Origin: Candidatus Viadribacter manganicus
Lineage (GTDB): Bacteria; Pseudomonadota; Alphaproteobacteria; Caulobacterales; Aquidulcibacteraceae
Assembly: GCF_001679665.1 (NCBI RefSeq)
Contig: NZ_CP013244.1
Coordinates: forward strand, 1,240,001-1,304,000
DNA length: 64,000 nt
Direction of reading: 5' to 3'
A program made the translations under genes and the position numbers. The first letter of the stretch is position 1. Each line of letters starts with the position of its first letter. This document shows, piece by piece, positions 8,482-14,594 of this stretch. The notes beneath the pieces were generated by a model, which saw nothing but the letters and a program-made list of their open reading frames with translations, had not been told where the DNA came from and searched no databases.

Positions 8482-9117
8482 TCACGTCGCAAACACCCAC
8501 GCGCCGCTGCCGCTGCGCGCCGCTTGATACTGCGCTTGCGCAAACCGCCAGTTTGCGAGCTTCGTCAAGAATGCGTCCACGAACCTTGGGCGCTCGTTTG
8601 CATAGTCGATATAGTACGCGTGCTCCCAAAGATCGCAAACCAATAGCGGCGTGAGTGATGGGTCCGTGATCGGGGTATCGGCATCGTGAAGATCGCAGAG
8701 CGACAGCGCCCCACTCTCGTCGCTCACAAGCCAGAGCCAACCGGATGCGAAATGTCCGACGCCTTTGGCTTTCGCTTCATCGTTGAATGCCTCGAGGGAG
8801 CCGAACGAATTCATGATCGCCGCCCTTAGATCGCCGCTTGGACCATTCTGCGCGTCCGCCGATAGCGACTGCCAAAAGAAGCCATGGTTCCAAGCCTGGG
8901 CCGCATTGTTGAAGAGCTTCTTGTTAGCCTCGCGCGCGGCGAGGCTGACCACTGCCTCGAGCGAAGTTTGGGCATCTGCTCGCTCGGCGAGAATGGCATT
9001 CATATTCTTGATGTAGGCAGCGTGATGCTTGCCGTGGTGGGTCTTCATCGTCAGGGCGGAGATGTAAGGCTCCAGCGCGCCGGCATCGAACGGTAGATCG
9101 GGAAGTTTGAAAGTCAC
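8482..9117 (-). CDS. sodB: Superoxide dismutase, iron type
   Basis: This 211-residue cytoplasmic Fe/Mn superoxide dismutase converts superoxide to peroxide and oxygen. The metal ligands are all present: H27 (MKTHHGKHH), H78 ([13 protein letters not shown]), D162 and H166 ([12 protein letters not shown]). Gln74, in the AAQ just before H78, is the position that marks iron enzymes; manganese enzymes carry the glutamine further along. The gene starts 10 bases after the PGDYG gene and shares its strand, so it is probably cotranscribed from the EcfG promoter at 9790-9815. That would place it in the general stress response. Confidence 0.93.
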   Translation of the reverse strand: MTFKLPDLPFDAGALEPYISALTMKTHHGKHHAAYIKNMNAILAERADAQTSLEAVVSLAAREANKKLFNNAAQAWNHGFFWQSLSADAQNGPSGDLRAAIMNSFGSLEAFNDEAKAKGVGHFASGWLWLVSDESGALSLCDLHDADTPITDPSLTPLLVCDLWEHAYYIDYANERPRFVDAFLTKLANWRFAQAQYQAARSGSGAWVFAT

Positions 9118-9127
9118 GAGCGCCTCC

Positions 9128-9583
9128 TTACGCGGGTTCGTACTTCTCCCGCGCCTTCTCAGGTGAAACTGGCCATAGCTCGCCTTTTACGCCCTGCATG
9201 ATCCAGTCACCGGGCTTGGCGGCTTGCGGTCCCTCTAGAGTTTGAACAACGACGCGCCGCTTCAAGGTGAAGTAGCGGTATTTTATGTCCGTGCGCTTGC
9301 GATAGAGCCCGCCGCCGAGCGGCTGGTACATGATCTCGAAAATATCCCTACGAACAATACTGTGATCGCCAGGTCCGTGCGCTAACACGTAATCTTCGCC
9401 TGCTTTCGCACGAAGAACGCCGTGCTCGGTGTGAACATTGGCGTCAGATTCCGCCAACCACGCGCGCTTCGCGGGCGCTTGTCTTGCCCTTACTTCCCGC
9501 ATCCGCACGCCCTTTGGCGGCGAGCTAAGCTCAGCCGGCCGTGGCGTCGGGCGTTCGCCGAAAATGGCGTGAACAAGGTTCAT
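9128..9583 (-). CDS. PGDYG-domain protein of unknown function
   Basis: This 151-residue soluble protein starts at ATG 9583, one base after the stop of the upstream DUF1328 gene. The C-terminal half holds two PGD-type modules: GPGDHSIVRRDIFEIMYQP, and KPGDWIMQGVKGELWPVSPE with an end in KAREKYEP. These resemble the PGDYG family, found singly or as domains in proteins of unknown role. The N-terminal 50 residues are basic and low in complexity. It is likely cotranscribed with DUF1328 and sodB under EcfG. No enzymatic residues can be named. Confidence 0.6.
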   Translation of the reverse strand: MNLVHAIFGERPTPRPAELSSPPKGVRMREVRARQAPAKRAWLAESDANVHTEHGVLRAKAGEDYVLAHGPGDHSIVRRDIFEIMYQPLGGGLYRKRTDIKYRYFTLKRRVVVQTLEGPQAAKPGDWIMQGVKGELWPVSPEKAREKYEPA

Positions 9584-9584
9584 G

Positions 9585-9758
9585 TCACAGCACCGATTTT
9601 CCGCGCAGTGCGCGTCCAATGAAGCTGAGCGCCAGCAACACCAAGAAGATAAGGAAGAGAACTTTGGCGAAGGTGGCGGCCAAACCCGCCAAGCCGAAGA
9701 AGCCCAGATAGCCCGCGACAATCGCAAGCACAAAAAAACTTAAGGCCCAGCCAAGCAC
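9585..9758 (-). CDS. DUF1328 (YtjA-like) small membrane protein, GTG start
   Basis: This 57-residue protein begins with GTG and reads (M)LGWALSFFVLAIVAGYLGF, with a second hydrophobic helix that ends in SFIGRALRG. It is clearly a paralogue of the 8258-8422 product. A GGAGA ribosome site precedes the GTG. It is easily missed because of its size and start codon. It is the first gene of a likely DUF1328-PGDYG-sodB transcript under the EcfG promoter at 9790-9815. Confidence 0.85.
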   Translation of the reverse strand: MLGWALSFFVLAIVAGYLGFFGLAGLAATFAKVLFLIFLVLLALSFIGRALRGKSVL

Positions 9759-9789
9759 GTTGAAACTCTCCAGTCGTACCTAGCGCCAC

Positions 9790-9815
9790 AACGCCGCGGC
9801 GCGCTGCGATGTTCC
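9790..9815 (-). promoter_or_regulatory. EcfG promoter for the DUF1328-PGDYG-sodB unit
   Basis: The minus strand reads GGAAC (complement of 9811-9815), 17 bases, then CGTT (complement of 9790-9793). This matches GGAAC-N16/17-CGTT. The GTG start is 32 bases downstream of the -10. Confidence 0.8.
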
Positions 9816-9825
9816 AACGCATCGA

Positions 9826-9850
9826 GGAACTCATGCGCACCCATTGTGTT
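9826..9850 (+). promoter_or_regulatory. Probable EcfG promoter for the DUF883-like gene
   Basis: GGAAC at 9826-9830 is followed after 16 bases by TGTT at 9847-9850, one mismatch from the consensus CGTT. It is divergent from and adjacent to the perfect site at 9790-9815. The ATG is 55 bases downstream. Confidence 0.6.
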
Positions 9851-9905
9851 GTTCTGCTGCGGCAGCGAAGCCGCCCGAATTTCAATGCGTTAATGGAGGC
9901 AAGCA

Positions 9906-10229
9906 ATGGCTCAACTGGACACAAGCATGCGCGGCAAGAAGAACGGTCACGCGCGCGGTGCGCTGAAGGCGCGCGCCAATGACGTGCTCGATGATTTCGT
10001 CGAATTGCGCAAAGACATGAGCCGCCTCGCCGATGCGGCGAACAAGGCGGCGCGTGATGAAGTAAAGCACGCCGGCAGCCGCATCGATTTGTTCAGCAAG
10101 ACCCTCCGCACACGTGCGTCGAACGGCGCCGGTTACGCTGTCGAGAAAATTCGCGAACACCCGGGCACGGCGCTCGGCGTTTCGCTGGGTGCGGGCTTGG
10201 TATTGGGCCTTGTGCTCGCCCGCCGCTAA
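9906..10229 (+). CDS. DUF883 (ElaB/YqjD-like) membrane-anchored protein
   Basis: This 107-residue protein has a helical, charged N-terminal two-thirds. It ends in one membrane segment (about residues 88-105) in the form EHPGTALGVSLGAGLVLGLVLARR. That ending is the signature of the ElaB/YgaM/YqjD (DUF883) family, whose members sit in the inner membrane by a C-terminal anchor and in E. coli associate with ribosomes in stationary phase. A probable EcfG promoter precedes it. It ends convergently with the kinase gene, with a 4-base overlap. Confidence 0.8.
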   Translation: MAQLDTSMRGKKNGHARGALKARANDVLDDFVELRKDMSRLADAANKAARDEVKHAGSRIDLFSKTLRTRASNGAGYAVEKIREHPGTALGVSLGAGLVLGLVLARR

Positions 10230-11944
10230 TCCACCGGCTCTTGCTCTGGGGGCACAGCCGCCCAGAGCATATAGGGCCTAGCCGGATCACGACCGATCGT
10301 GGCGCCAAGTTGGCGTGCGAATGCATCGATTAAACGCGCGCCTGAGCCTACAGCTCGGGCGCGCTCTGCATCTATGCTGGCGTCCACGGCAAACCGCGTC
10401 GCCCCATCTTGATCTTGGTGAAGCGTAAGGCGCAGTTCGACAGGACCTGCGTCCGAGAGCGCATCAAGCGCCGCGGAAATGCCTTCTCCAATAAGGAACG
10501 CCAGCGGCACCGCGCGATCGACGCCGGCGCGGGCGCTGCCAAGCTCCATCACCAGATTGATTTCCTTGCCCGCCTGCCCCCGCGACTGCAGCAATTGGCG
10601 CGCAACTTCGGCTGCGATGTCGTCGACACGCACGTCACGCAGCTCGCCGGACGAATAGATCCGTTGGTGCGCTAGAGCCAACAATTGTACGCGGTCATGA
10701 GCACGCGCGAGCCCCCAGGCTTCGCTTTCATCGGGCGCGGCGCGGGCCTGAATGTTGAGCAGACTCGCCACCATCTGAAGATTGTTCTTCACCCGGTGGT
10801 GCACCTCGCGCAGCAGCGCGCGCTCTTCGCCAAGAGCTTCGACCAATCGGATCTCGCGGCCACGCAAAGTCTTCGCCATGGCGGCTAAAGTCCGCCGCAA
10901 GGATCGCACTTCCGATGGAGCGTTCAAAAGCGCCGGCGGATCTGTCACGTCTTCACCGCGCGCAAAACTTCGCGCTGCCGCTTCCAAACTGGAGAGTGGC
11001 CGCGCGACATAGACTTCAATCGCGAACCAGCCAGCGCCAATCGCGAGCAGCCAAATCAACAATGGCGCTGCAATCGAGAAGACAATGGCGCCAACGCGCT
11101 GCCAAACTGGCTGGTCCGGCGCCCAGGACATGACGGCGTAAAGATCCGGCGCATAGAGCGGAACGATAACGGCGTCACCGCCTTCGACGCGCAGAAATAC
11201 TGGCTCACCGCCAAACCGGCTCGTCACCTGGTCAGGCGATGGCAACGGCGGCGCATTGCCTTCCTTAGGTGAGGATTCGGCGATGACGCGCCCGCGGGCA
11301 TCGACGATCGCCGCTCGCGCATTGCGGAGCGCCGCGTTGTTCATACGGCTGCGTTCGAGCAGATCTGTTAGCGCCGCAGTAGGGATCGAAGCGCCGACGA
11401 AGCCGATGCGGTTGTCACCGTCACGAACGGGTTCGAGCGCACCAAGCACCGGCAAACCTGAAAGCACGCCGTGTTCGGTATAACCCATCGTGAATGCATC
11501 ACGACCACGCGCGCGGCGACGCAAATCGGAGTCCGGAATGACGCGAATTTCGCTGGCCGGCACGCTGCACAATAAGCGACCGTCGTCACGCGTGACCGAG
11601 ATCGACGCGATATACGCATAGCGACTGCTGATCTCGCTCAACCAATCGCGGCAATCACCTGCCTCAATCTGCTGAAGAGCCGGCGTCGTCGCCAGAACGC
11701 GGAGCATTTCGCGCAGTTCATCGATCGTACGCCGTTCGGTGGCGATCGACTCCAGCGCACGCCGGCTGAGGCCTTCTTCATAGGCGGCCTGCCGCGCGCT
11801 GGCGGCGTTGAAGCCGACTTGCATAGCGATTGCGCCCGCAGGCAGCATGGCCAAACCAAGAAGCAGCGCTATCCGCCCGCGCATTGAGCGCAGTGATAAG
11901 GCCGCCGGCCAGAACTTGATTGGTCGATCCTCGAGCGGCTTCAC
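10226..11944 (-). CDS. HisKA_2 sensor kinase of the general stress response, degenerate ATPase domain (PhyK/PhyP-like)
   Basis: This 572-residue membrane sensor has a TM helix at about 22-45, a periplasmic sensing region at about 46-285, a second TM, a HAMP-like linker, and a HisKA_2 phosphotransfer domain with EVHHRVKNNLQ (H383 as phosphoacceptor). The C-terminal ATPase domain is unusual. Where relatives have an N-box NELxTNA it reads GEGISAA, and the G1 DDGxGL and G2 GxGL motifs are not recognisable. Autokinase activity is therefore doubtful, and a phosphatase or scaffold role on PhyR is possible. It is coupled to ecfG by a 4-base overlap. The position matches phyK/phyP in Caulobacter and Sphingomonas. 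Confidence 0.85.
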   Translation of the reverse strand: MKPLEDRPIKFWPAALSLRSMRGRIALLLGLAMLPAGAIAMQVGFNAASARQAAYEEGLSRRALESIATERRTIDELREMLRVLATTPALQQIEAGDCRDWLSEISSRYAYIASISVTRDDGRLLCSVPASEIRVIPDSDLRRRARGRDAFTMGYTEHGVLSGLPVLGALEPVRDGDNRIGFVGASIPTAALTDLLERSRMNNAALRNARAAIVDARGRVIAESSPKEGNAPPLPSPDQVTSRFGGEPVFLRVEGGDAVIVPLYAPDLYAVMSWAPDQPVWQRVGAIVFSIAAPLLIWLLAIGAGWFAIEVYVARPLSSLEAAARSFARGEDVTDPPALLNAPSEVRSLRRTLAAMAKTLRGREIRLVEALGEERALLREVHHRVKNNLQMVASLLNIQARAAPDESEAWGLARAHDRVQLLALAHQRIYSSGELRDVRVDDIAAEVARQLLQSRGQAGKEINLVMELGSARAGVDRAVPLAFLIGEGISAALDALSDAGPVELRLTLHQDQDGATRFAVDASIDAERARAVGSGARLIDAFARQLGATIGRDPARPYMLWAAVPPEQEPVD

Positions 11945-12486
11945 ACGCTCGCTGTATCCTCAATCCTGCTGGCTTCGCTAGGGACCGGGGTATCTTCTTC
12001 GTCCAGACCCAGCAAATCCGCCAGTTTACGACGGGCGCGGTTCACGCGGCTCTTAATGGTGCCGACGGCGCAGCCGCAAATCTGCGCAGCCTCTTCGTAA
12101 GAGCACCCTGAGGCGCCGACCAGCGTCAGCACTTCACGATGATCCGGCGCGAGCTGTTGGAAGGCTACCTTGAAGTCTTCAAGGTCGACCGAACCATCTT
12201 GCTCGGGACGCGAAGACATCCGCGCCGCGAACTTGCCGTCCGCATCCTCGACTTCACGCTTCGACTTGCGAAGCTGCGAGTAGTAGTGGTTGCGAAGAAT
12301 GGTGAAGAGCCAAGCGCGCAGATTGGTGCCAGGCTCGAAGCGTTCGACATTCGCGAGCGCCTTCACCAGCGTATCTTGCACGAGATCGTCCGCCAAAGCC
12401 GGGTTGTGCGCCAGCGAACGTGCAAACGCGCGCAGGCTCGGCAGCAGCTCGATCAGATCGGCTTTGAATGAAGCGAGATTGCTCAC
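11941..12486 (-). CDS. ecfG: ECF sigma factor EcfG (general stress response)
   Basis: This 181-residue sigma factor directs RNA polymerase to GGAAC-N16/17-CGTT promoters. Region 2 is seen as NPALADDLVQDTLVKAL and NLRAWLFTILRNHYYSQLRK. Region 4 is seen as LAPDHREVLTLV, CSYEEAAQICGCAVGTIKSR and VNRARRKLADLL. It overlaps both nepR and the kinase gene by 4 bases, so the three are translated together. NepR holds it inactive until phosphorylated PhyR draws NepR away. The divergent promoter pair at 12752-12809 implies autoregulation. Confidence 0.95.
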   Translation of the reverse strand: MSNLASFKADLIELLPSLRAFARSLAHNPALADDLVQDTLVKALANVERFEPGTNLRAWLFTILRNHYYSQLRKSKREVEDADGKFAARMSSRPEQDGSVDLEDFKVAFQQLAPDHREVLTLVGASGCSYEEAAQICGCAVGTIKSRVNRARRKLADLLGLDEEDTPVPSEASRIEDTASV

Positions 12487-12695
12487 GACTTCTTGCCCTC
12501 GCTCTCATCAAGTTGATTGAGAAGATCGAGCAAGCGATCCGGCACGGCCTCACCAGCGACTTCGCCGTAGGCCAAGCGCAGATTGCGCGTGATCAGGCTC
12601 TTGTTCGCGGCGGCCTTGCCTTTGCGCTTTGCGGCGTCGTCGGAGCTTTTGTTTAAAACAGCATCCATATCGTCGTCGTCTTTCCGGTCATTCAT
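12483..12695 (-). CDS. nepR: Anti-sigma factor NepR
   Basis: This 70-residue protein is acidic at both ends. Its core is the NepR helix pair, ITRNLRLAYGEVAGEAVPDR followed by LLDLLNQLDE. NepR binds EcfG under non-stress conditions and is captured by the sigma-like domain of phosphorylated PhyR. The size, position between phyR and ecfG, and 4-base overlap with ecfG are all typical. The first gene of the nepR-ecfG-kinase transcript, it is served by the EcfG promoter at 12752-12776. Confidence 0.93.
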   Translation of the reverse strand: MNDRKDDDDMDAVLNKSSDDAAKRKGKAAANKSLITRNLRLAYGEVAGEAVPDRLLDLLNQLDESEGKKS

Positions 12696-12751
12696 CCGCC
12701 TGCCCCCCGATAGGCTGAAAACCGCCCGCAGCGGCGCTCTCAGTGAATTTG

Positions 12752-12776
12752 AACGTCCTGACCTCGCACCAGTTCC
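12752..12776 (-). promoter_or_regulatory. EcfG promoter for nepR-ecfG
   Basis: The minus strand reads GGAAC (complement of 12772-12776), 16 bases, then CGTT (complement of 12752-12755). It is a perfect consensus match, divergent from the phyR promoter only 8 bases away. Confidence 0.88.
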
Positions 12777-12784
12777 GCAGCGCC

Positions 12785-12809
12785 GGAACTTTTTTCATAA
12801 GCCAGCGTT
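12785..12809 (+). promoter_or_regulatory. EcfG promoter for phyR
   Basis: GGAAC at 12785-12789, 16 bases, CGTT at 12806-12809: a perfect match. It is placed about 85 bases before the phyR ATG. With the divergent site it gives positive autoregulation of the whole locus. Confidence 0.88.
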
Positions 12810-12892
12810 CTTTTGGTCTCGCCGCATGGGAGACTGACATGCAAAGCGTGGCTGCGGAACAGAACAAGTCTCGCACTAACAAGGGGTTATAT

Positions 12893-13681
12893 ATGTCGCT
12901 TGCCCGAGAAATCGCGCCTCACCTGCCGCTGTTGCGCCGCTACGCACGCGCTTTGACAGGCGCACAGGCCAGCGGAGACGCCTTTGTGGCCGCCAGCCTT
13001 GAGGCCATCGTAGCCAATCCAGCCGAATTTCCGTCCGACCTCGAGCCCCGCGCTGGCCTCTACAAGGTTTTCCACCGGATTTGGCAAAGCGCGAACATTG
13101 AAGTTGATGGCGATGAAGCCAGCGCCAATGCCCGCAAGGCCCAAGAGCGCCTGCGCCAGCTCGCGCCGCTGACGCGCCAAGTACTGCTGCTCACCACGCT
13201 CGAAAATTTCACGCCCCAAGAGACCGGTGAAATTCTCGGTCGCGACGCGGACGAAGTGAACGCGCTTCTCGATGAAGCGATCGAAGAGCTCGACAAGCAA
13301 ACCAAGGCGCGCGTTCTCATTATCGAAGATGAAGCCGTCATCGCCATGGACCTCAGCGATCTTATCACTGGCGCCGGCCACCAAGTGTGCGCGATGGAAA
13401 CAACTGCGTCTGGTGCGGTCGCAGCTGCAAAGCGCGAACGCCCCGACCTTGTCCTCGCCGACATTCAACTTGCCGACAATTCATCGGGCATCGATGCTGT
13501 GAAAGAAATTCTCGCATCGTTCAGCGTACCGGTGATTTTCATCACCGCGTTCCCAGCGCGCTTGCTCACCGGTGAGCGACCTGAACCGACATTCCTGATC
13601 ACAAAGCCGTATTCACCCGATATGGTGCGCGCGGCTGTCAGTCAGGCGCTGTTCTTCGAGAGCACGGGCAACATCAACTAG
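12893..13681 (+). CDS. phyR: General stress response regulator PhyR
   Basis: This 262-residue protein joins an N-terminal EcfG-like domain (residues about 1-135, including FTPQETGEILGRDADEVNAL in place of a true region 4) to a C-terminal receiver domain. The receiver has E145-D146, phosphoacceptor D190 (LVLADIQL), T218 and K238 (ITKPY). When phosphorylated, the sigma-like domain binds NepR and frees EcfG. The start at 12893 follows AAGGGG and gives the usual PhyR length; a longer frame from 12743 crosses the promoter. Divergent from nepR-ecfG. Confidence 0.95.
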   Translation: MSLAREIAPHLPLLRRYARALTGAQASGDAFVAASLEAIVANPAEFPSDLEPRAGLYKVFHRIWQSANIEVDGDEASANARKAQERLRQLAPLTRQVLLLTTLENFTPQETGEILGRDADEVNALLDEAIEELDKQTKARVLIIEDEAVIAMDLSDLITGAGHQVCAMETTASGAVAAAKRERPDLVLADIQLADNSSGIDAVKEILASFSVPVIFITAFPARLLTGERPEPTFLITKPYSPDMVRAAVSQALFFESTGNIN

Positions 13682-13690
13682 TCACTGCGC

Positions 13691-13715
13691 GGAACACCGG
13701 CGCGCGAACGGCGTT
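13691..13715 (+). promoter_or_regulatory. EcfG promoter for the entericidin-like gene
   Basis: GGAAC at 13691-13695, 16 bases, CGTT at 13712-13715: a perfect consensus. It sits just after phyR and 53 bases before the lipoprotein ATG. Confidence 0.88.
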
Positions 13716-13768
13716 TTACCGTCGCGCGCCGCTAGGGGCGGCGCGGCGCACTAGATGGAGTTCGATTC

Positions 13769-13933
13769 ATGCGTAAGATCACCTCGCCCTTGATTGCTCT
13801 GGCGCTGCTCGGCGCGAGCGCCCTCGCTGCTTGCAACACGGTCGAAGGCGTTGGCGAAGACGTCCAAGCCGCTGGCCAAGCCGTTGAGCAAACCGCCGAA
13901 GAGGCCAACGACGGCAACCCGAACACGCCGTAA
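13769..13933 (+). CDS. Entericidin-family small lipoprotein
   Basis: This is a 54-residue lipoprotein. Signal peptide MRKITSPLIALALLGASALA leads to a lipobox with C22 (LAAC), then the entericidin pattern NTVEGVGEDVQAAGQAVEQT. Entericidins are small bacteriolytic or antidote lipoproteins controlled by stationary-phase sigma factors in enterobacteria. In alphaproteobacteria they are common EcfG targets, and here a perfect EcfG promoter lies just upstream. The ATG follows TGGAG. No partner gene is seen. Confidence 0.85.
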   Translation: MRKITSPLIALALLGASALAACNTVEGVGEDVQAAGQAVEQTAEEANDGNPNTP

Positions 13934-13948
13934 CGGCGCCGCGCCATT

Positions 13949-13974
13949 CGTCCCCGCGTCAAACGCGCGGGACG
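13949..13974 (+). terminator. Hairpin after the entericidin-like gene
   Basis: The stem CGTCCC-CGCG pairs with CGCG-(C)-GGGACG around a TCAAA loop, with one bulged base. It has no U-tract, so it may be a weak or factor-dependent terminator. Confidence 0.4.
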
Positions 13975-14038
13975 AGGGCGATTGGTGCGGCACGCGACCA
14001 CGTTACAGCGCCCTGCGCGCGGCCGTATGCTAGGGACC

Positions 14039-14524
14039 ATGAGATCCCTCCTTGCGCTGTCTCTCTTTTTCGCCGCTGCAGCCTGCGGCGCTCCAGCAAG
14101 CCCATCTTCCGCGCATGAGGTTCACGCCGCAGCGCAACTGTCCGTACACGATGCCTGGGCCACGCCTACGCCAGCTGGGGTCGACGTTTCGGCCGGTTAT
14201 CTCACGATTACGAACGGCGCTGGCCGCACAGATCATTTGTTGAGCGCAACAAGCCCCCGCGCGGCGAACGTGGAAGTGCACGAGATGAGCATGGATGGCG
14301 CCGTGATGCGCATGCGCGCGCTTGGGCGGTTACCCGTTCCGGCCGGCGGCGACGTGAGTTTGGCCCCAGGCGGCTTGCACCTCATGTTTTTTGGCGTGCA
14401 GCAACCCTTTAGCGAGGGCGAAGACATTCCCGTGCGCCTCGTGTTCGAACATGCCGGCGCTATCGATGTGACGTTGCCGGTTCAGCGCACGGCGCCAACG
14501 GAACATTCAGGACATACGAATTAA
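14039..14524 (+). CDS. Periplasmic copper chaperone PCu(A)C, lipoprotein
   Basis: This 161-residue protein has a short signal peptide and a lipobox with C16 (FFAAAACGAP). The PCu(A)C fold shows the copper motif: VEVHEMSMDGAVMRMR with its His and Met residues, and after about 20 residues GGLHLMFFG. Such proteins deliver Cu(I) to the CuA site of cytochrome oxidase or scavenge copper. The start at 14039 follows TAGGGA; an ATG at 14027 is a less likely alternative. No SCO or oxidase gene lies nearby. Confidence 0.85.
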   Translation: MRSLLALSLFFAAAACGAPASPSSAHEVHAAAQLSVHDAWATPTPAGVDVSAGYLTITNGAGRTDHLLSATSPRAANVEVHEMSMDGAVMRMRALGRLPVPAGGDVSLAPGGLHLMFFGVQQPFSEGEDIPVRLVFEHAGAIDVTLPVQRTAPTEHSGHTN

Positions 14525-14594
14525 CGCTGACTTCAGCGGATCAGCCCAATAGACTTCGCGTATTCGCAATCGCTGCTTGGAAGCGGTCTGACTG

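Noticed and set aside
13949..13974. Hairpin after the entericidin as a firm intrinsic terminator
   Set aside because: It lacks a U-tract, so it is listed only as a low-confidence terminator.
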